Source: an uncultured Bacteroides sp. (GTDB lineage Bacteria > Bacteroidota > Bacteroidia > Bacteroidales > Bacteroidaceae). From it: 64,000 bases of DNA. The notes below the pieces were generated by a model that was given only the letters and a program-made list of their open reading frames with translations, was not told the origin of the DNA and did no database searches. Positions within the stretch are counted from its first letter, which is position 1, and the number at the start of each line of letters is the position of its first letter. This document shows, piece by piece, positions 7,257 to 15,127 of the stretch. The stretch spans positions 46,962 to 110,961 of the forward strand of contig CASGED010000066.1 of the NCBI GenBank assembly GCA_949300425.1, read 5' to 3'. Position numbers and translations under genes: made by a program.

Positions 7257-9071
7257 ATGAAAAACTACCAACTCACAGACTGGCTGCCCACTACTAAAAA
7301 GGAAATGGAACTGCACGGCTGGGACATGCCGGACGTCATTCTCTTCAGCGGAGACGCCTACGTGGACCACCCTTCGTTCGGAGCGGCCGTCATAGGACGT
7401 ATTCTGGAGGCGGAAGGACTGCGGGTAGCCCTTGTGCCCCAGCCTAACTGGCGAGATGATTTACGGGATTTCAAGAAGTTGGGCCGTCCCCGCCTGTTCT
7501 TCGGTGTATCGGCCGGATGCATGGACTCCATGGTAAACAAATACACCGCAAACAAACGCCTGCGAAGCGACGACGCCTATACCCCCGACGCCCGACCTGA
7601 CATGCGACCGGAATATCCGTCCATCGTCTACACTCAAATACTCAAACGTCTCTACCCCGATGTGCCCGTCCTTTTAGGAGGCATCGAAGCCAGTATGCGC
7701 CGATTGACGCATTACGATTACTGGCAGGACCGTGTACGTCCGAGCATCCTTGTGGATAGCGGAGCAGACCTGCTTGTCTACGGCATGGGCGAGAAACCCA
7801 TTATCGAACTGGCCAAACGCATCGAACGGGGAGTCCCCCTGACTGATGTACCCCAAACAGCTTACCTGACTAAGGACATCGTACCCCAAAGCGGGGACAT
7901 CACCCTTTATTCGCACGAAGAGTGCCTCGAAGACAAACGAAAAGAGGCCGCAAACTTCCGCCATATCGAGGAGGAAAGCAACAAGTATGCGGCATTGCGC
8001 ATCCTGCAAGCCGTAGGCCAACGGACGGTAGTGGTCAATCCACCCTACCCGCCTATGACCACCGAAGAACTGGACCACTCCTTCGACCTGCCTTATACCC
8101 GGCTGCCTCATCCCAAATACAAAGGCAAACGCATCCCCGCTTACGACATGATAAAGCATTCGGTCAACATCCACCGGGGATGCTTCGGCGGATGCGCCTT
8201 CTGCACCATCTCCGCCCATCAGGGGAAGTTCATCGTGAGCCGCTCCCGAGAAAGCATCTTGCGCGAAGTGAAGGCCATTACAGAGATGTCCGACTTCAAA
8301 GGATATCTGAGCGACTTGGGAGGTCCCAGCGCCAACATGTATGGGATGCACGGACTTGACCAAACGCTTTGCCACAAATGCAAACGCCCGTCATGCATCC
8401 ATCCGCGCGTTTGCCCGAACCTGAATACCGACCACCGCTCCTTATTGAACCTTTATCACGCCGTCGATGCTATGCCGGGCGTCAAGAAATCCTTTATAGG
8501 AAGCGGCGTACGCTATGACCTTCTGTTGCACGAAAGCCGAGACTTCCAAACCAACCAGAGCGCCCGCGAATATACCCGCGAACTCATTACCCGCCATGTA
8601 AGCGGACGCCTGAAGGTAGCGCCCGAGCACACCAGCCAGCGCGTACTCGACATCATGCGCAAACCTTCCTTTGCCCAATTCGAACAATTCAAAAAACAAT
8701 TCGACCAAATAAATCAAGAAGAAGGACTGCGCCAACAACTCATCCCCTACTTCATCTCCAGCCATCCCGGATGCCACGAGGAGGACATGGCGGAACTGGC
8801 CGTCATCACCAAGCGCCTGGATTTCCACTTAGAGCAAGTACAGGATTTCACGCCTACCCCCATGACCGTGAGTACCGAAGCTTGGTACACAGGATTCCAT
8901 CCTTACACCCTGCGACCCGTGTTCAGCGCCAAGACACAGCGGGAAAAACTGGCCCAACGCCAATTCTTCTTCTGGTATAAACCCGAAGAGCGTCAGCATA
9001 TCATCCGCGAATTAAAACGCATTGGCCGTACGGACTTGATAGACAAACTCTACAAGAAATGGCAGAGATAA
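7257..9071 (+). CDS. YgiQ family radical SAM protein
   Basis: This 604-residue protein has the YgiQ layout: an N-terminal B12-like alpha/beta region (residues 1-290) followed by a radical SAM barrel. The 4Fe-4S ligands are visible as C309, C313 and C316 in GCFGGCAFC. A second cysteine-rich patch (CHKCKRPSC, then HPRVCPN) is typical of the family. APEHTS and the EQVQDFTPTPMT stretch also match YgiQ. The substrate of YgiQ enzymes is not established, to my knowledge. It is the last gene of a three-gene operon. Confidence 0.92.
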   Translation: MKNYQLTDWLPTTKKEMELHGWDMPDVILFSGDAYVDHPSFGAAVIGRILEAEGLRVALVPQPNWRDDLRDFKKLGRPRLFFGVSAGCMDSMVNKYTANKRLRSDDAYTPDARPDMRPEYPSIVYTQILKRLYPDVPVLLGGIEASMRRLTHYDYWQDRVRPSILVDSGADLLVYGMGEKPIIELAKRIERGVPLTDVPQTAYLTKDIVPQSGDITLYSHEECLEDKRKEAANFRHIEEESNKYAALRILQAVGQRTVVVNPPYPPMTTEELDHSFDLPYTRLPHPKYKGKRIPAYDMIKHSVNIHRGCFGGCAFCTISAHQGKFIVSRSRESILREVKAITEMSDFKGYLSDLGGPSANMYGMHGLDQTLCHKCKRPSCIHPRVCPNLNTDHRSLLNLYHAVDAMPGVKKSFIGSGVRYDLLLHESRDFQTNQSAREYTRELITRHVSGRLKVAPEHTSQRVLDIMRKPSFAQFEQFKKQFDQINQEEGLRQQLIPYFISSHPGCHEEDMAELAVITKRLDFHLEQVQDFTPTPMTVSTEAWYTGFHPYTLRPVFSAKTQREKLAQRQFFFWYKPEERQHIIRELKRIGRTDLIDKLYKKWQR

Positions 9072-9115
9072 GAAAAATAGCCGTGAAGAAAAGGGATAGA
9101 ATTAATAAGTTTTGC

Positions 9116-9123
9116 TATATTTG
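9116..9123 (+). promoter_or_regulatory. -7 box of the C1 peptidase gene
   Basis: TATATTTG matches TAnnTTTG and lies 38 bases before the ATG at 9161. No clear TTTG is present at -33. Confidence 0.6.
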
Positions 9124-9160
9124 CGCCCTGTAATTAATAATTCTAATCAATTTAACAGCA

Positions 9161-10348
9161 ATGAAAAAGTCGATACTTATCGCCGCCATGGGTCTCCTGA
9201 GCCTCAACGTAGCGGCACAGGACACCCCTAAGAACGAAGAAGGCTTCGTATTTACCACCGTGAAGGAAAATCCTATCACCAGCATCAAGAATCAAAACCG
9301 TTCGAGCACGTGCTGGAGTTTCTCAAGCCTCGGTTTCCTGGAGAGCGAACTTTTGCGCATGGGAAAAGGCACTTACGACCTGTCAGAGATGTTTGTCGTA
9401 CACCACACGATGGTAGACCGCGCCGTCAACTACGTACGCTATCACGGCGACGCCTCTTTCTCACCGGGCGGAAGTTTCTATGACATCATGTTCTGCCTGA
9501 AGAACTACGGGCTGGTGCCGCAGGAAGCCATGCCGGGCATCATGTACGGCGACTCCTTGCCGGTACATAACGAGCTGGACGCCGTAGCCGAAGCCTACGT
9601 GCGTGCTATCGGGAAAGGAAAATTCAGCAAACTGACTCCGGTGTGGAAGAACGGAATCAGCGCCATCTATGACACCTACCTGGGCGAGTGTCCCGAAACC
9701 TTCACCTACCAAGGCAAAGAATATACCCCGAAGAGCTTCGGCGAAAGCCTCGGCATCAATCCGGACGATTATGTATCGCTGACTTCTTATACACACCATC
9801 CGTTCTATACCCAGTTTGCCATCGAAATCCAAGACAACTGGCGCAACGCCCTCTCCTACAACCTGCCGATAGATGAACTGATGGCCGTGATGGACAATGC
9901 CATCCGTACAGGCTATACCTTTGCCTGGGGTAGCGACGTAAGCGAACAAGGCTTTACACGCGACGGCATCGCCGTCATGCCGGACGCCGCCAAGGGAGCA
10001 GAACTCACCGGAAGCGACATGGCACGCTGGACAGGCCTGACCGCTACCGACAAACGCAAAGAATTGACTTCACGCCCCTTGCCCGAGATGGAAATCACGC
10101 AAGAAATGCGTCAGACAGCTTTCGACAATTGGGAAACAACCGATGACCATGGCATGTTAATCTACGGCATCGCCAAAGACCAAAACGGCAAGGAATACTT
10201 CATGGTGAAAAACTCATGGGGTCTGAGCGGTAAATACAAAGGAATCTGGTACGCCTCGAAAGCCTTCGTTGCCTACAAGACGATGAACATTCTCGTCCAC
10301 AAAGACGCACTGCCCAAAGACATTAAAAAGAAACTGGGCATCAAATAA
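9161..10348 (+). CDS. secreted papain-like cysteine peptidase (aminopeptidase C / bleomycin hydrolase type)
   Basis: The 395 residues carry a signal peptide (MKKSILIAAMGLLSLNVAAQ) and a peptidase C1B domain. The catalytic cysteine is C51 in NQNRSSTCWSF. The histidine lies in DDHGMLIYG and the asparagine in VKNSWG, the same order as PepC and bleomycin hydrolase. Canonical PepC is cytoplasmic, so the signal peptide marks the secreted Bacteroidota branch. It has its own promoter and a strong terminator follows, so it is probably monocistronic. Substrate unknown; peptide trimming in the periplasm is a reasonable inference. Confidence 0.9.
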   Translation: MKKSILIAAMGLLSLNVAAQDTPKNEEGFVFTTVKENPITSIKNQNRSSTCWSFSSLGFLESELLRMGKGTYDLSEMFVVHHTMVDRAVNYVRYHGDASFSPGGSFYDIMFCLKNYGLVPQEAMPGIMYGDSLPVHNELDAVAEAYVRAIGKGKFSKLTPVWKNGISAIYDTYLGECPETFTYQGKEYTPKSFGESLGINPDDYVSLTSYTHHPFYTQFAIEIQDNWRNALSYNLPIDELMAVMDNAIRTGYTFAWGSDVSEQGFTRDGIAVMPDAAKGAELTGSDMARWTGLTATDKRKELTSRPLPEMEITQEMRQTAFDNWETTDDHGMLIYGIAKDQNGKEYFMVKNSWGLSGKYKGIWYASKAFVAYKTMNILVHKDALPKDIKKKLGIK

Positions 10349-10380
10349 TTATTGGAATAGAACAATCACCCCCATAAACC

Positions 10381-10421
10381 GGGCTGTATCTAAATGAAAT
10401 CAGGTACAGCCCCTTTTTTTC
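10381..10421 (+). terminator. intrinsic terminator after the C1 peptidase gene
   Basis: GGGCTGTA (10381-10388) pairs perfectly with TACAGCCC (10405-10412) around a 16-base loop, followed by a run of seven T. Confidence 0.9.
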
Positions 10422-10544
10422 TCCAACGGCAAAGGCGCAAACCGGCATCCAGGAGGCATGTAAAAATAAGGACCTACCACATAGCTTCCACACAGAACAA
10501 AAAACTGCATACAAAAACACGCATCCCCTTCCGACATCCATTTG

Positions 10545-10632
10545 AAGGTTACTAACATAAGGAGGGAATGTTTCTAACCCAAGAAGGGAATGTTAGAAAC
10601 ATTCGATATCTATGTTTCTAACATTCCCCCAC
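10545..10632. repeat. 22-bp tandem array C, copy 1 (4 units)
   Basis: Cores at 10548 (GTTACTAAC), 10570 (GTTTCTAAC), 10592 (GTTAGAAAC) and 10614 (GTTTCTAAC) are spaced exactly 22 bp. The third core is the reverse complement of the second and fourth, so neighbouring units can pair as a hairpin. Linkers also recur (AAGGAGGGAAT, AAGAAGGGAAT). A second copy of the array lies at 51208-51290 in the opposite orientation. Confidence 0.88.
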
Positions 10633-10880
10633 CCACGCCAAAAGCACTTTTACAGGGGATGGAAGAAGTAAAAACGCATCGATTTACAAATGCAAACAAA
10701 CAAAGAAATCCGACCGTAAGTGTATGTAAACAATTATATAAGTACAAAAATAGGCCTGTATGCGAGACGGAAAATAAAAATCCATTTTTCACTTACGCAT
10801 TCACACCGAATGCAACTTATTTTTCCTCCACTTAAACATTATTAATCAAAGCAGAAGCAGTAAATAACGCTCTGAATCAT
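10633..10880. other. remainder of the 10349-10944 intergenic region
   Basis: Apart from the terminator, array C and the DUF4251 promoter, this A/T-rich stretch shows no gene I can support. An 81-codon frame on the plus strand (10590-10835) overlaps the repeat array and has no domain or ribosome binding site. Confidence 0.6.
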
Positions 10881-10888
10881 TATCTTTG
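10881..10888 (+). promoter_or_regulatory. -7 box of the DUF4251 gene
   Basis: TATCTTTG matches TAnnTTTG, 57 bases before the ATG at 10945. The -33 element is not evident. Confidence 0.6.
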
Positions 10889-10944
10889 TAAAAGAGACCT
10901 CGTATAGTCTCGCCATTTTATCATAACCATAAAAACAGAAGCGT

Positions 10945-11499
10945 ATGAAACGATTTAGCATTCTACTGACGGTATTTCTGCTCATGCTGGCAGGAAGCGC
11001 CGCAGCCCAAGAAGAAAGGGAACTGACCAAAGCCGAAAAGAAAGCCTTGCAAGAACGGATAGACAGCCTGCAACACGCCGAAGCCGTAGAGGCCATTGAG
11101 AGCAAAGCCTTCACTTTAGAAGCAGACAGAGTTGTATTCAAATACGGCCAAACAGCCTATGTGACTTCTAACACCAACTTTGTCTCAGTACATGACGACC
11201 AGGCTACCGTACAGGTAGCATTCAATATCCCAATAAGCGGACTGAACGGATTGGGCGGCGTAACCGTAGAAGGGAGTTTCTCAAAATACGATTTGCACAA
11301 AGACAAGAAAGGCAATGTCACGCTTTCCATCAACGTAATGGGCACCGGCATCTCAGCCCGGGTAGACATCACACTCTATGCCGGAAGCAACGAAGCCACG
11401 GTCAATATCCTGCCGAACTTCAGTTCCAACCGGCTGACCCTGAACGGAGTCATTGTCCCACTGCACAAGAGTCAGGTATTCAAGGGACGTAGTTTGTGA
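10945..11499 (+). CDS. DUF4251 domain protein, exported
   Basis: The 184-residue protein starts with a signal peptide (FSILLTVFLLMLAGSAAAQ) followed by a charged helix (KAEKKALQERIDSLQHAEAV). A beta-rich DUF4251 domain then runs from about residue 50 to the end, with repeated strands such as TVEGSFSKYDL and GTGISARVDI. DUF4251 proteins are Bacteroidota-specific and, as far as I know, uncharacterised. A short hairpin (CTAAGAT/ATCTTAG) at 11511-11531 separates it from the 5'-nucleotidase gene. That hairpin lacks a T-run, so partial cotranscription is possible. Confidence 0.85.
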   Translation: MKRFSILLTVFLLMLAGSAAAQEERELTKAEKKALQERIDSLQHAEAVEAIESKAFTLEADRVVFKYGQTAYVTSNTNFVSVHDDQATVQVAFNIPISGLNGLGGVTVEGSFSKYDLHKDKKGNVTLSINVMGTGISARVDITLYAGSNEATVNILPNFSSNRLTLNGVIVPLHKSQVFKGRSL

Positions 11500-11560
11500 C
11501 AGACAAGAATCTAAGATTTTCTTATCTTAGAACAACAACAATTTAACACTTATCCTCCTT

Positions 11561-13303
11561 ATGAAAAGAGTTTGGTCTATAGCGTTCCTCTTAGGATTGC
11601 TTCTCCACATTACAACACAGGCACAAGAACGGGAAGTAAAACTAAAAATAGTACAGACAAGTGATATTCACGGCAATTACTATCCGCATGACTTCATTCA
11701 GCAAAACGAAGCGGAAGGCAGCCTGGCACGTGTATGCAGCTATGTGCAAGAAGAGCGTAAAAACTACGGAGACCGCCTGATATTAGTGGACAACGGGGAC
11801 ATCCTGCAAGGACAACCCTCCGCTTATTACTTTAACTATATAGACACGACTTCAACGCACCTTTGCGCGGAAATGCTGAACTATATGGATTATGACGCCG
11901 GCAACATGGGGAACCATGACGTAGAGACGGGACGCAAGGTCTTTGACCGTTGGGCAAGCGATTGCCACTTCCCCGTGCTGGGCGCCAACATCGTAGAGAC
12001 GGACACGGAGAAACCCCACTTTAAGCCCTACATCATATTGGAGCGCGAAGGAGTGAAAATAGCAATTCTGGGCATGATAACTCCCGCCATCCCTGCCTGG
12101 CTCTCGGAAAACCTATGGGAGGGATTGCGCTTTGACGACATGGAGGACACCGCCCGCCGATGGATGAAAGTGATACGAGAACAGGAAAAACCTGACCTCG
12201 TCATCGGACTCTTTCATTCGGGCAAAAGCCCCTACCTGCTCAACGGGAAGTACCACGAAAACGCTTCAGCCGACGTAGCACGACGCGTGGAGGGATTCGA
12301 TGTGGTGCTGATGGGGCACGATCATGCCCTGGCTTGCGAAAAGGTGGCAAACACTGCGGGAGATTCAGTGTGGATTGTAAACCCCGCCAACAACGCACGT
12401 ATAGTGAGCGAAGTGGAAATAGCCCTCACGCTGAAGAACGGACACGTAAACGAAAAACAGATAGCATGCCGCCTGGTACCAATGGAGAAATACGGAGCCG
12501 ACCCGGCTTTTATGCAACGCTTTGCCTCCCAAGAAAAGACTGTCCATGATTTCATCTCGCGCAAGATAGGCACAATAAACCAGACCATCTCCACCCGTTC
12601 CGCCTATTTTGGTCCTTCAGCTTTCGTGGACCTCATCCACCAGCTGCAATTGGAAATAAGCGGAGCAGACATATCACTGGCTGCCCCCTTATCCTTCGAT
12701 GCCGAAATCAAGGCGGGCGACATCTGCGTGAGCGACATGTTCAACCTCTACAAGTACGAAAACATGCTCTACACCATGCAACTATCCGGACGCGAGATAC
12801 GGAAGGCCCTCGAAATGTCCTATACTTTATGGACAAACCGCATGGCCTCGGCCGAGGATGACCTCCTCCTGCTACGTGACAGCCCACGACCGGGAGCCGA
12901 AGACCGTGCCCTATTCGTCAACCCCAGCTATAACTTCGATTCGGCGGCAGGAATATGCTACATCGTAGACGTGACCCAACCCCAAGGGCACAAGGTACAC
13001 ATTACAAGCATGGCGGACGGAACTCCTTTCGACGAGAATAAGATGTATAAAGTAGCGGTAAATTCCTATCGGGGAAACGGAGGCGGAGAACTCCTTACCA
13101 AAGGGGCGGGCATCCCGCAAGAGGAATTGGAGAAACGCATCTTGACCTCTACGGACAAAGACTTGCGTTATTACCTGATGCAATACATTGAACGCAAAGG
13201 GCGTATAGAGCCCCATGCGCTGAACCAATGGAAATTCATCCCCGAAGAGTGGACCATACCGGCCTCCAAGCGGGATTACAAACGACTTTTCGGAGAATTA
13301 TAA
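11561..13303 (+). CDS. secreted 5'-nucleotidase / 2',3'-cyclic phosphodiesterase family protein
   Basis: This 580-residue protein has a signal peptide ending near TQAQE. A calcineurin-like phosphoesterase domain (about 25-270) follows, with the metal motifs SDIHGNYYPHDF, DNGDILQG, GNHDVETG and GHDHA. The C-terminal 5'-nucleotidase domain (about 330-530) holds the substrate-clamp stretch YNFDSAAGICY and NSYRGNGGGE. The family hydrolyses nucleotides in the periplasm for phosphate and nucleoside salvage. The 3' end overlaps the convergent Crp-type gene by six bases, so no independent terminator fits between them. Confidence 0.9.
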   Translation: MKRVWSIAFLLGLLLHITTQAQEREVKLKIVQTSDIHGNYYPHDFIQQNEAEGSLARVCSYVQEERKNYGDRLILVDNGDILQGQPSAYYFNYIDTTSTHLCAEMLNYMDYDAGNMGNHDVETGRKVFDRWASDCHFPVLGANIVETDTEKPHFKPYIILEREGVKIAILGMITPAIPAWLSENLWEGLRFDDMEDTARRWMKVIREQEKPDLVIGLFHSGKSPYLLNGKYHENASADVARRVEGFDVVLMGHDHALACEKVANTAGDSVWIVNPANNARIVSEVEIALTLKNGHVNEKQIACRLVPMEKYGADPAFMQRFASQEKTVHDFISRKIGTINQTISTRSAYFGPSAFVDLIHQLQLEISGADISLAAPLSFDAEIKAGDICVSDMFNLYKYENMLYTMQLSGREIRKALEMSYTLWTNRMASAEDDLLLLRDSPRPGAEDRALFVNPSYNFDSAAGICYIVDVTQPQGHKVHITSMADGTPFDENKMYKVAVNSYRGNGGGELLTKGAGIPQEELEKRILTSTDKDLRYYLMQYIERKGRIEPHALNQWKFIPEEWTIPASKRDYKRLFGEL

Positions 13304-13882
13304 TACGCCCGCACGCACCCGGCTAAGCGTTTCGGGGGTCATTAACAGATAGGAAGCGATGTGTGAAAGCGGAGCACGCTTAATGACCTCCGGCTGGGTC
13401 GTGAGAAGATTATTGTATCGTTCGCGAGCCGTCTCAAAACGCCAGGAATCGGCTTTCACTTGGGAAGTAATCAACGAATACTCCAATATCTTTCTATAAA
13501 ACATGTTGACTTCCCATGAGACCTCCGTCTGAAGCATCAGCTTATCGAAGGGCAACATGTAGGCCGTACCGTCCTCCAAAGCCTCAATCATCAACCGGGT
13601 AGGCTCCTGCTTCAGAAGACTTTCGATACACATCACGATACACCCCTCGTAGGAAAAGTGCTCGGTAATGTCCTTCCCGTTCTTATAATAGAACTGGCGC
13701 ACCATTCCCCTACCGATAAACGCGATATAACGGCTCACTTGTCCTTCTTCCAGAATCCGTTCACCTTTCTCGAAATCACGTCTCACCAAGAGCTGTTCTA
13801 TCAACCTCCGCCCCTCCAAGTTCATGCTCGGATAACGGGAGTTTACCGCAGCCGTTACAGTATCTCTTAACAATGTATCCAT
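13298..13882 (-). CDS. Crp/Fnr family transcriptional regulator
   Basis: The 194 residues have a cyclic-nucleotide-binding beta-roll (about 20-110; GERILEEGQVSRYIAFIGRG and ITEHFSYEGC), a dimer helix and a C-terminal helix-turn-helix ending PLSHIASYLLMTPETLSRVR. The ligand-pocket arginine/serine pattern of E. coli CRP is absent, as usual in this Bacteroidota subgroup, so the effector is unknown. It converges on and slightly overlaps the nucleotidase gene. A TATATTTG box lies upstream at 13917-13924. Confidence 0.88.
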   Translation of the reverse strand: MDTLLRDTVTAAVNSRYPSMNLEGRRLIEQLLVRRDFEKGERILEEGQVSRYIAFIGRGMVRQFYYKNGKDITEHFSYEGCIVMCIESLLKQEPTRLMIEALEDGTAYMLPFDKLMLQTEVSWEVNMFYRKILEYSLITSQVKADSWRFETARERYNNLLTTQPEVIKRAPLSHIASYLLMTPETLSRVRAGVL

Positions 13883-13916
13883 ATCTATTCAGTTATCCTG
13901 TTTATAAATGTGTGGG

Positions 13917-13924
13917 CAAATATA
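13917..13924 (-). promoter_or_regulatory. -7 box of the Crp-type regulator gene
   Basis: The minus strand reads TATATTTG, a match to TAnnTTTG, 35 bases before the start codon. No clear -33 element. Confidence 0.55.
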
Positions 13925-14037
13925 CGAAAAAAGCCTAATGGTAGGATTTTTTATATGATTTATATTTTTGAATAATAACCTCTTAGAGAATTCTTAGAGA
14001 ATTCTTTTAGAAAATGAGCAAAAAATATGGCGAAAGT

Positions 14038-14069
14038 TTTGCATAGTCCAAAACTTTCCCTTACCTTTG
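14038..14069 (+). promoter_or_regulatory. promoter of the tRNA cluster
   Basis: TTTG at 14038-14041, a 20-base spacer and TACCTTTG at 14062-14069 lie just before the tRNA-Ser gene. Confidence 0.8.
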
Positions 14070-14100
14070 CACCGCATTTGAAAAAAATGCTGGTCACTAA

Positions 14101-14187
14101 GGAAGTTTGGGTGAGTGGCTGAAACCAGCAGTTTGCTAAACTGCCGTACGGGTTACCGTACCGGGGGTTCGAATCCCCCAGCTTCCG
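14101..14187 (+). tRNA. tRNA-Ser (GCT)
   Basis: The acceptor stem GGAAGTT pairs with AGCTTCC (one G-T pair). The anticodon loop TTTGCTAAA gives GCT, which reads AGC/AGU serine codons. The long variable arm (CGTACGGGTTACCGTACC) is diagnostic of tRNA-Ser. The T-arm GGGGGTTCGAATCCCCC is perfect. CCA is not encoded. Confidence 0.97.
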
Positions 14188-14204
14188 CAAGTGAATGTAA
14201 AGAT

Positions 14205-14277
14205 GCACTCTTAGCTCAGTTGGTAGAGCAACTGACTCTTAATCAGTGGGTCCAGGGTTCGAATCCCTGAGGGTGTA
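14205..14277 (+). tRNA. tRNA-Lys (CTT)
   Basis: The acceptor GCACTCT pairs with AGGGTGT (with G-T pairs). The anticodon stem ACTGA/TCAGT encloses CTCTTAA, giving anticodon CTT. D-arm AGCTCAGTTGGTAGAGC and T-arm CAGGGTTCGAATCCCTG are standard. It lies 17 bases after tRNA-Ser and is probably cotranscribed. Confidence 0.97.
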
Positions 14278-14289
14278 CAAAATGAACAA

Positions 14290-14361
14290 GGTGGATTCGT
14301 CTAGCGGCTAGGACACATGCCTCTCACGCATGGAACACGAGTTCGATTCTCGTATCCACTA
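14290..14361 (+). tRNA. tRNA-Glu (CTC)
   Basis: The acceptor GGTGGAT pairs with ATCCACT (first pair G-T). The anticodon stem CATGC/GCATG encloses CTCTCAC, giving CTC for GAG codons. The D-arm GTCTAGCGGCTAGGAC is typical of tRNA-Glu. A terminator follows, so this is the last gene of the three-tRNA operon. Confidence 0.95.
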
Positions 14362-14380
14362 CAAAAACTTTGGAGGAACG

Positions 14381-14416
14381 GGCGGCTGCATCACAATAAT
14401 TGCGGTCGCCTTTTTT
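14381..14416 (+). terminator. terminator of the tRNA cluster
   Basis: GGCGGCTGCA pairs with TGCGGTCGCC (8 of 10 Watson-Crick pairs) around a 10-base loop and runs directly into six T. Confidence 0.85.
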
Positions 14417-14443
14417 AATTGAAAACAAAAACAATGCAAAGTC

Positions 14444-15088
14444 ATGGAATTTATCATTGATTTCATCCTTCACATAGACCAATACATGATTAGCATCGTA
14501 CAAGAGTACCACTTGTGGACGTATGCAATTTTGTTTCTCATCATTTTTTGCGAGACGGGGCTGGTAGTTACCCCTTTCCTACCCGGCGACTCCTTGCTGT
14601 TTGTGGCAGGAGCCATCGCAGCCCAGCCCAACATGCCTTTGGAGGTCAACATCTTAGTATTAATTGTGTTTGCAGCGGCAGTATTGGGTGACTCGTCCAA
14701 TTATACAATAGGCCATTTCTTTGGCAGAAAACTATTTAGCAATCCGAACTCTAAAATCTTCAAGCAAAGTTACTTGGACAAGACACACGAATTTTATAAG
14801 AAATACGGCGGCAAAACAATTATCATCGCGCGCTTTGTGCCCATCGTCCGTACCTTCGCCCCCTTCGTGGCAGGCATGGGCAAAATGCACTACTATTACT
14901 TCATGCTTTACAACGTGACGGGCGGACTTCTTTGGGTAGCCTTATTTTGCTATGCCGGGTATTTCTTCGGCGACCTGCCTTTCGTCCAGCAAAACCTGAA
15001 ACTATTGGTAGTGGCCATTATCATCATATCTATATTGCCGGCCATCATAGAAGTGCTTCGCGTAAAAATGAAGAATGCGAAAAAATAA
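14444..15088 (+). CDS. DedA family membrane protein
   Basis: The 214-residue protein has several membrane segments, the DedA signature region [19 protein letters not shown] and the second conserved stretch [19 protein letters not shown] with its essential arginines. DedA proteins belong to the SNARE-associated/VTT fold and take part in lipid flipping and envelope homeostasis. The next gene, an AspT-like transporter, starts 39 bases after the stop with no terminator between, so the two may be cotranscribed. Confidence 0.93.
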   Translation: MEFIIDFILHIDQYMISIVQEYHLWTYAILFLIIFCETGLVVTPFLPGDSLLFVAGAIAAQPNMPLEVNILVLIVFAAAVLGDSSNYTIGHFFGRKLFSNPNSKIFKQSYLDKTHEFYKKYGGKTIIIARFVPIVRTFAPFVAGMGKMHYYYFMLYNVTGGLLWVALFCYAGYFFGDLPFVQQNLKLLVVAIIIISILPAIIEVLRVKMKNAKK

Positions 15089-15127
15089 AGAAACAAGCCT
15101 ATCAACCTTTAAAACAAGAATGACATT

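Noticed and set aside
10590-10835. 81-codon frame on the plus strand
   Set aside because: It overlaps repeat array C, has no ribosome binding site and shows no domain.
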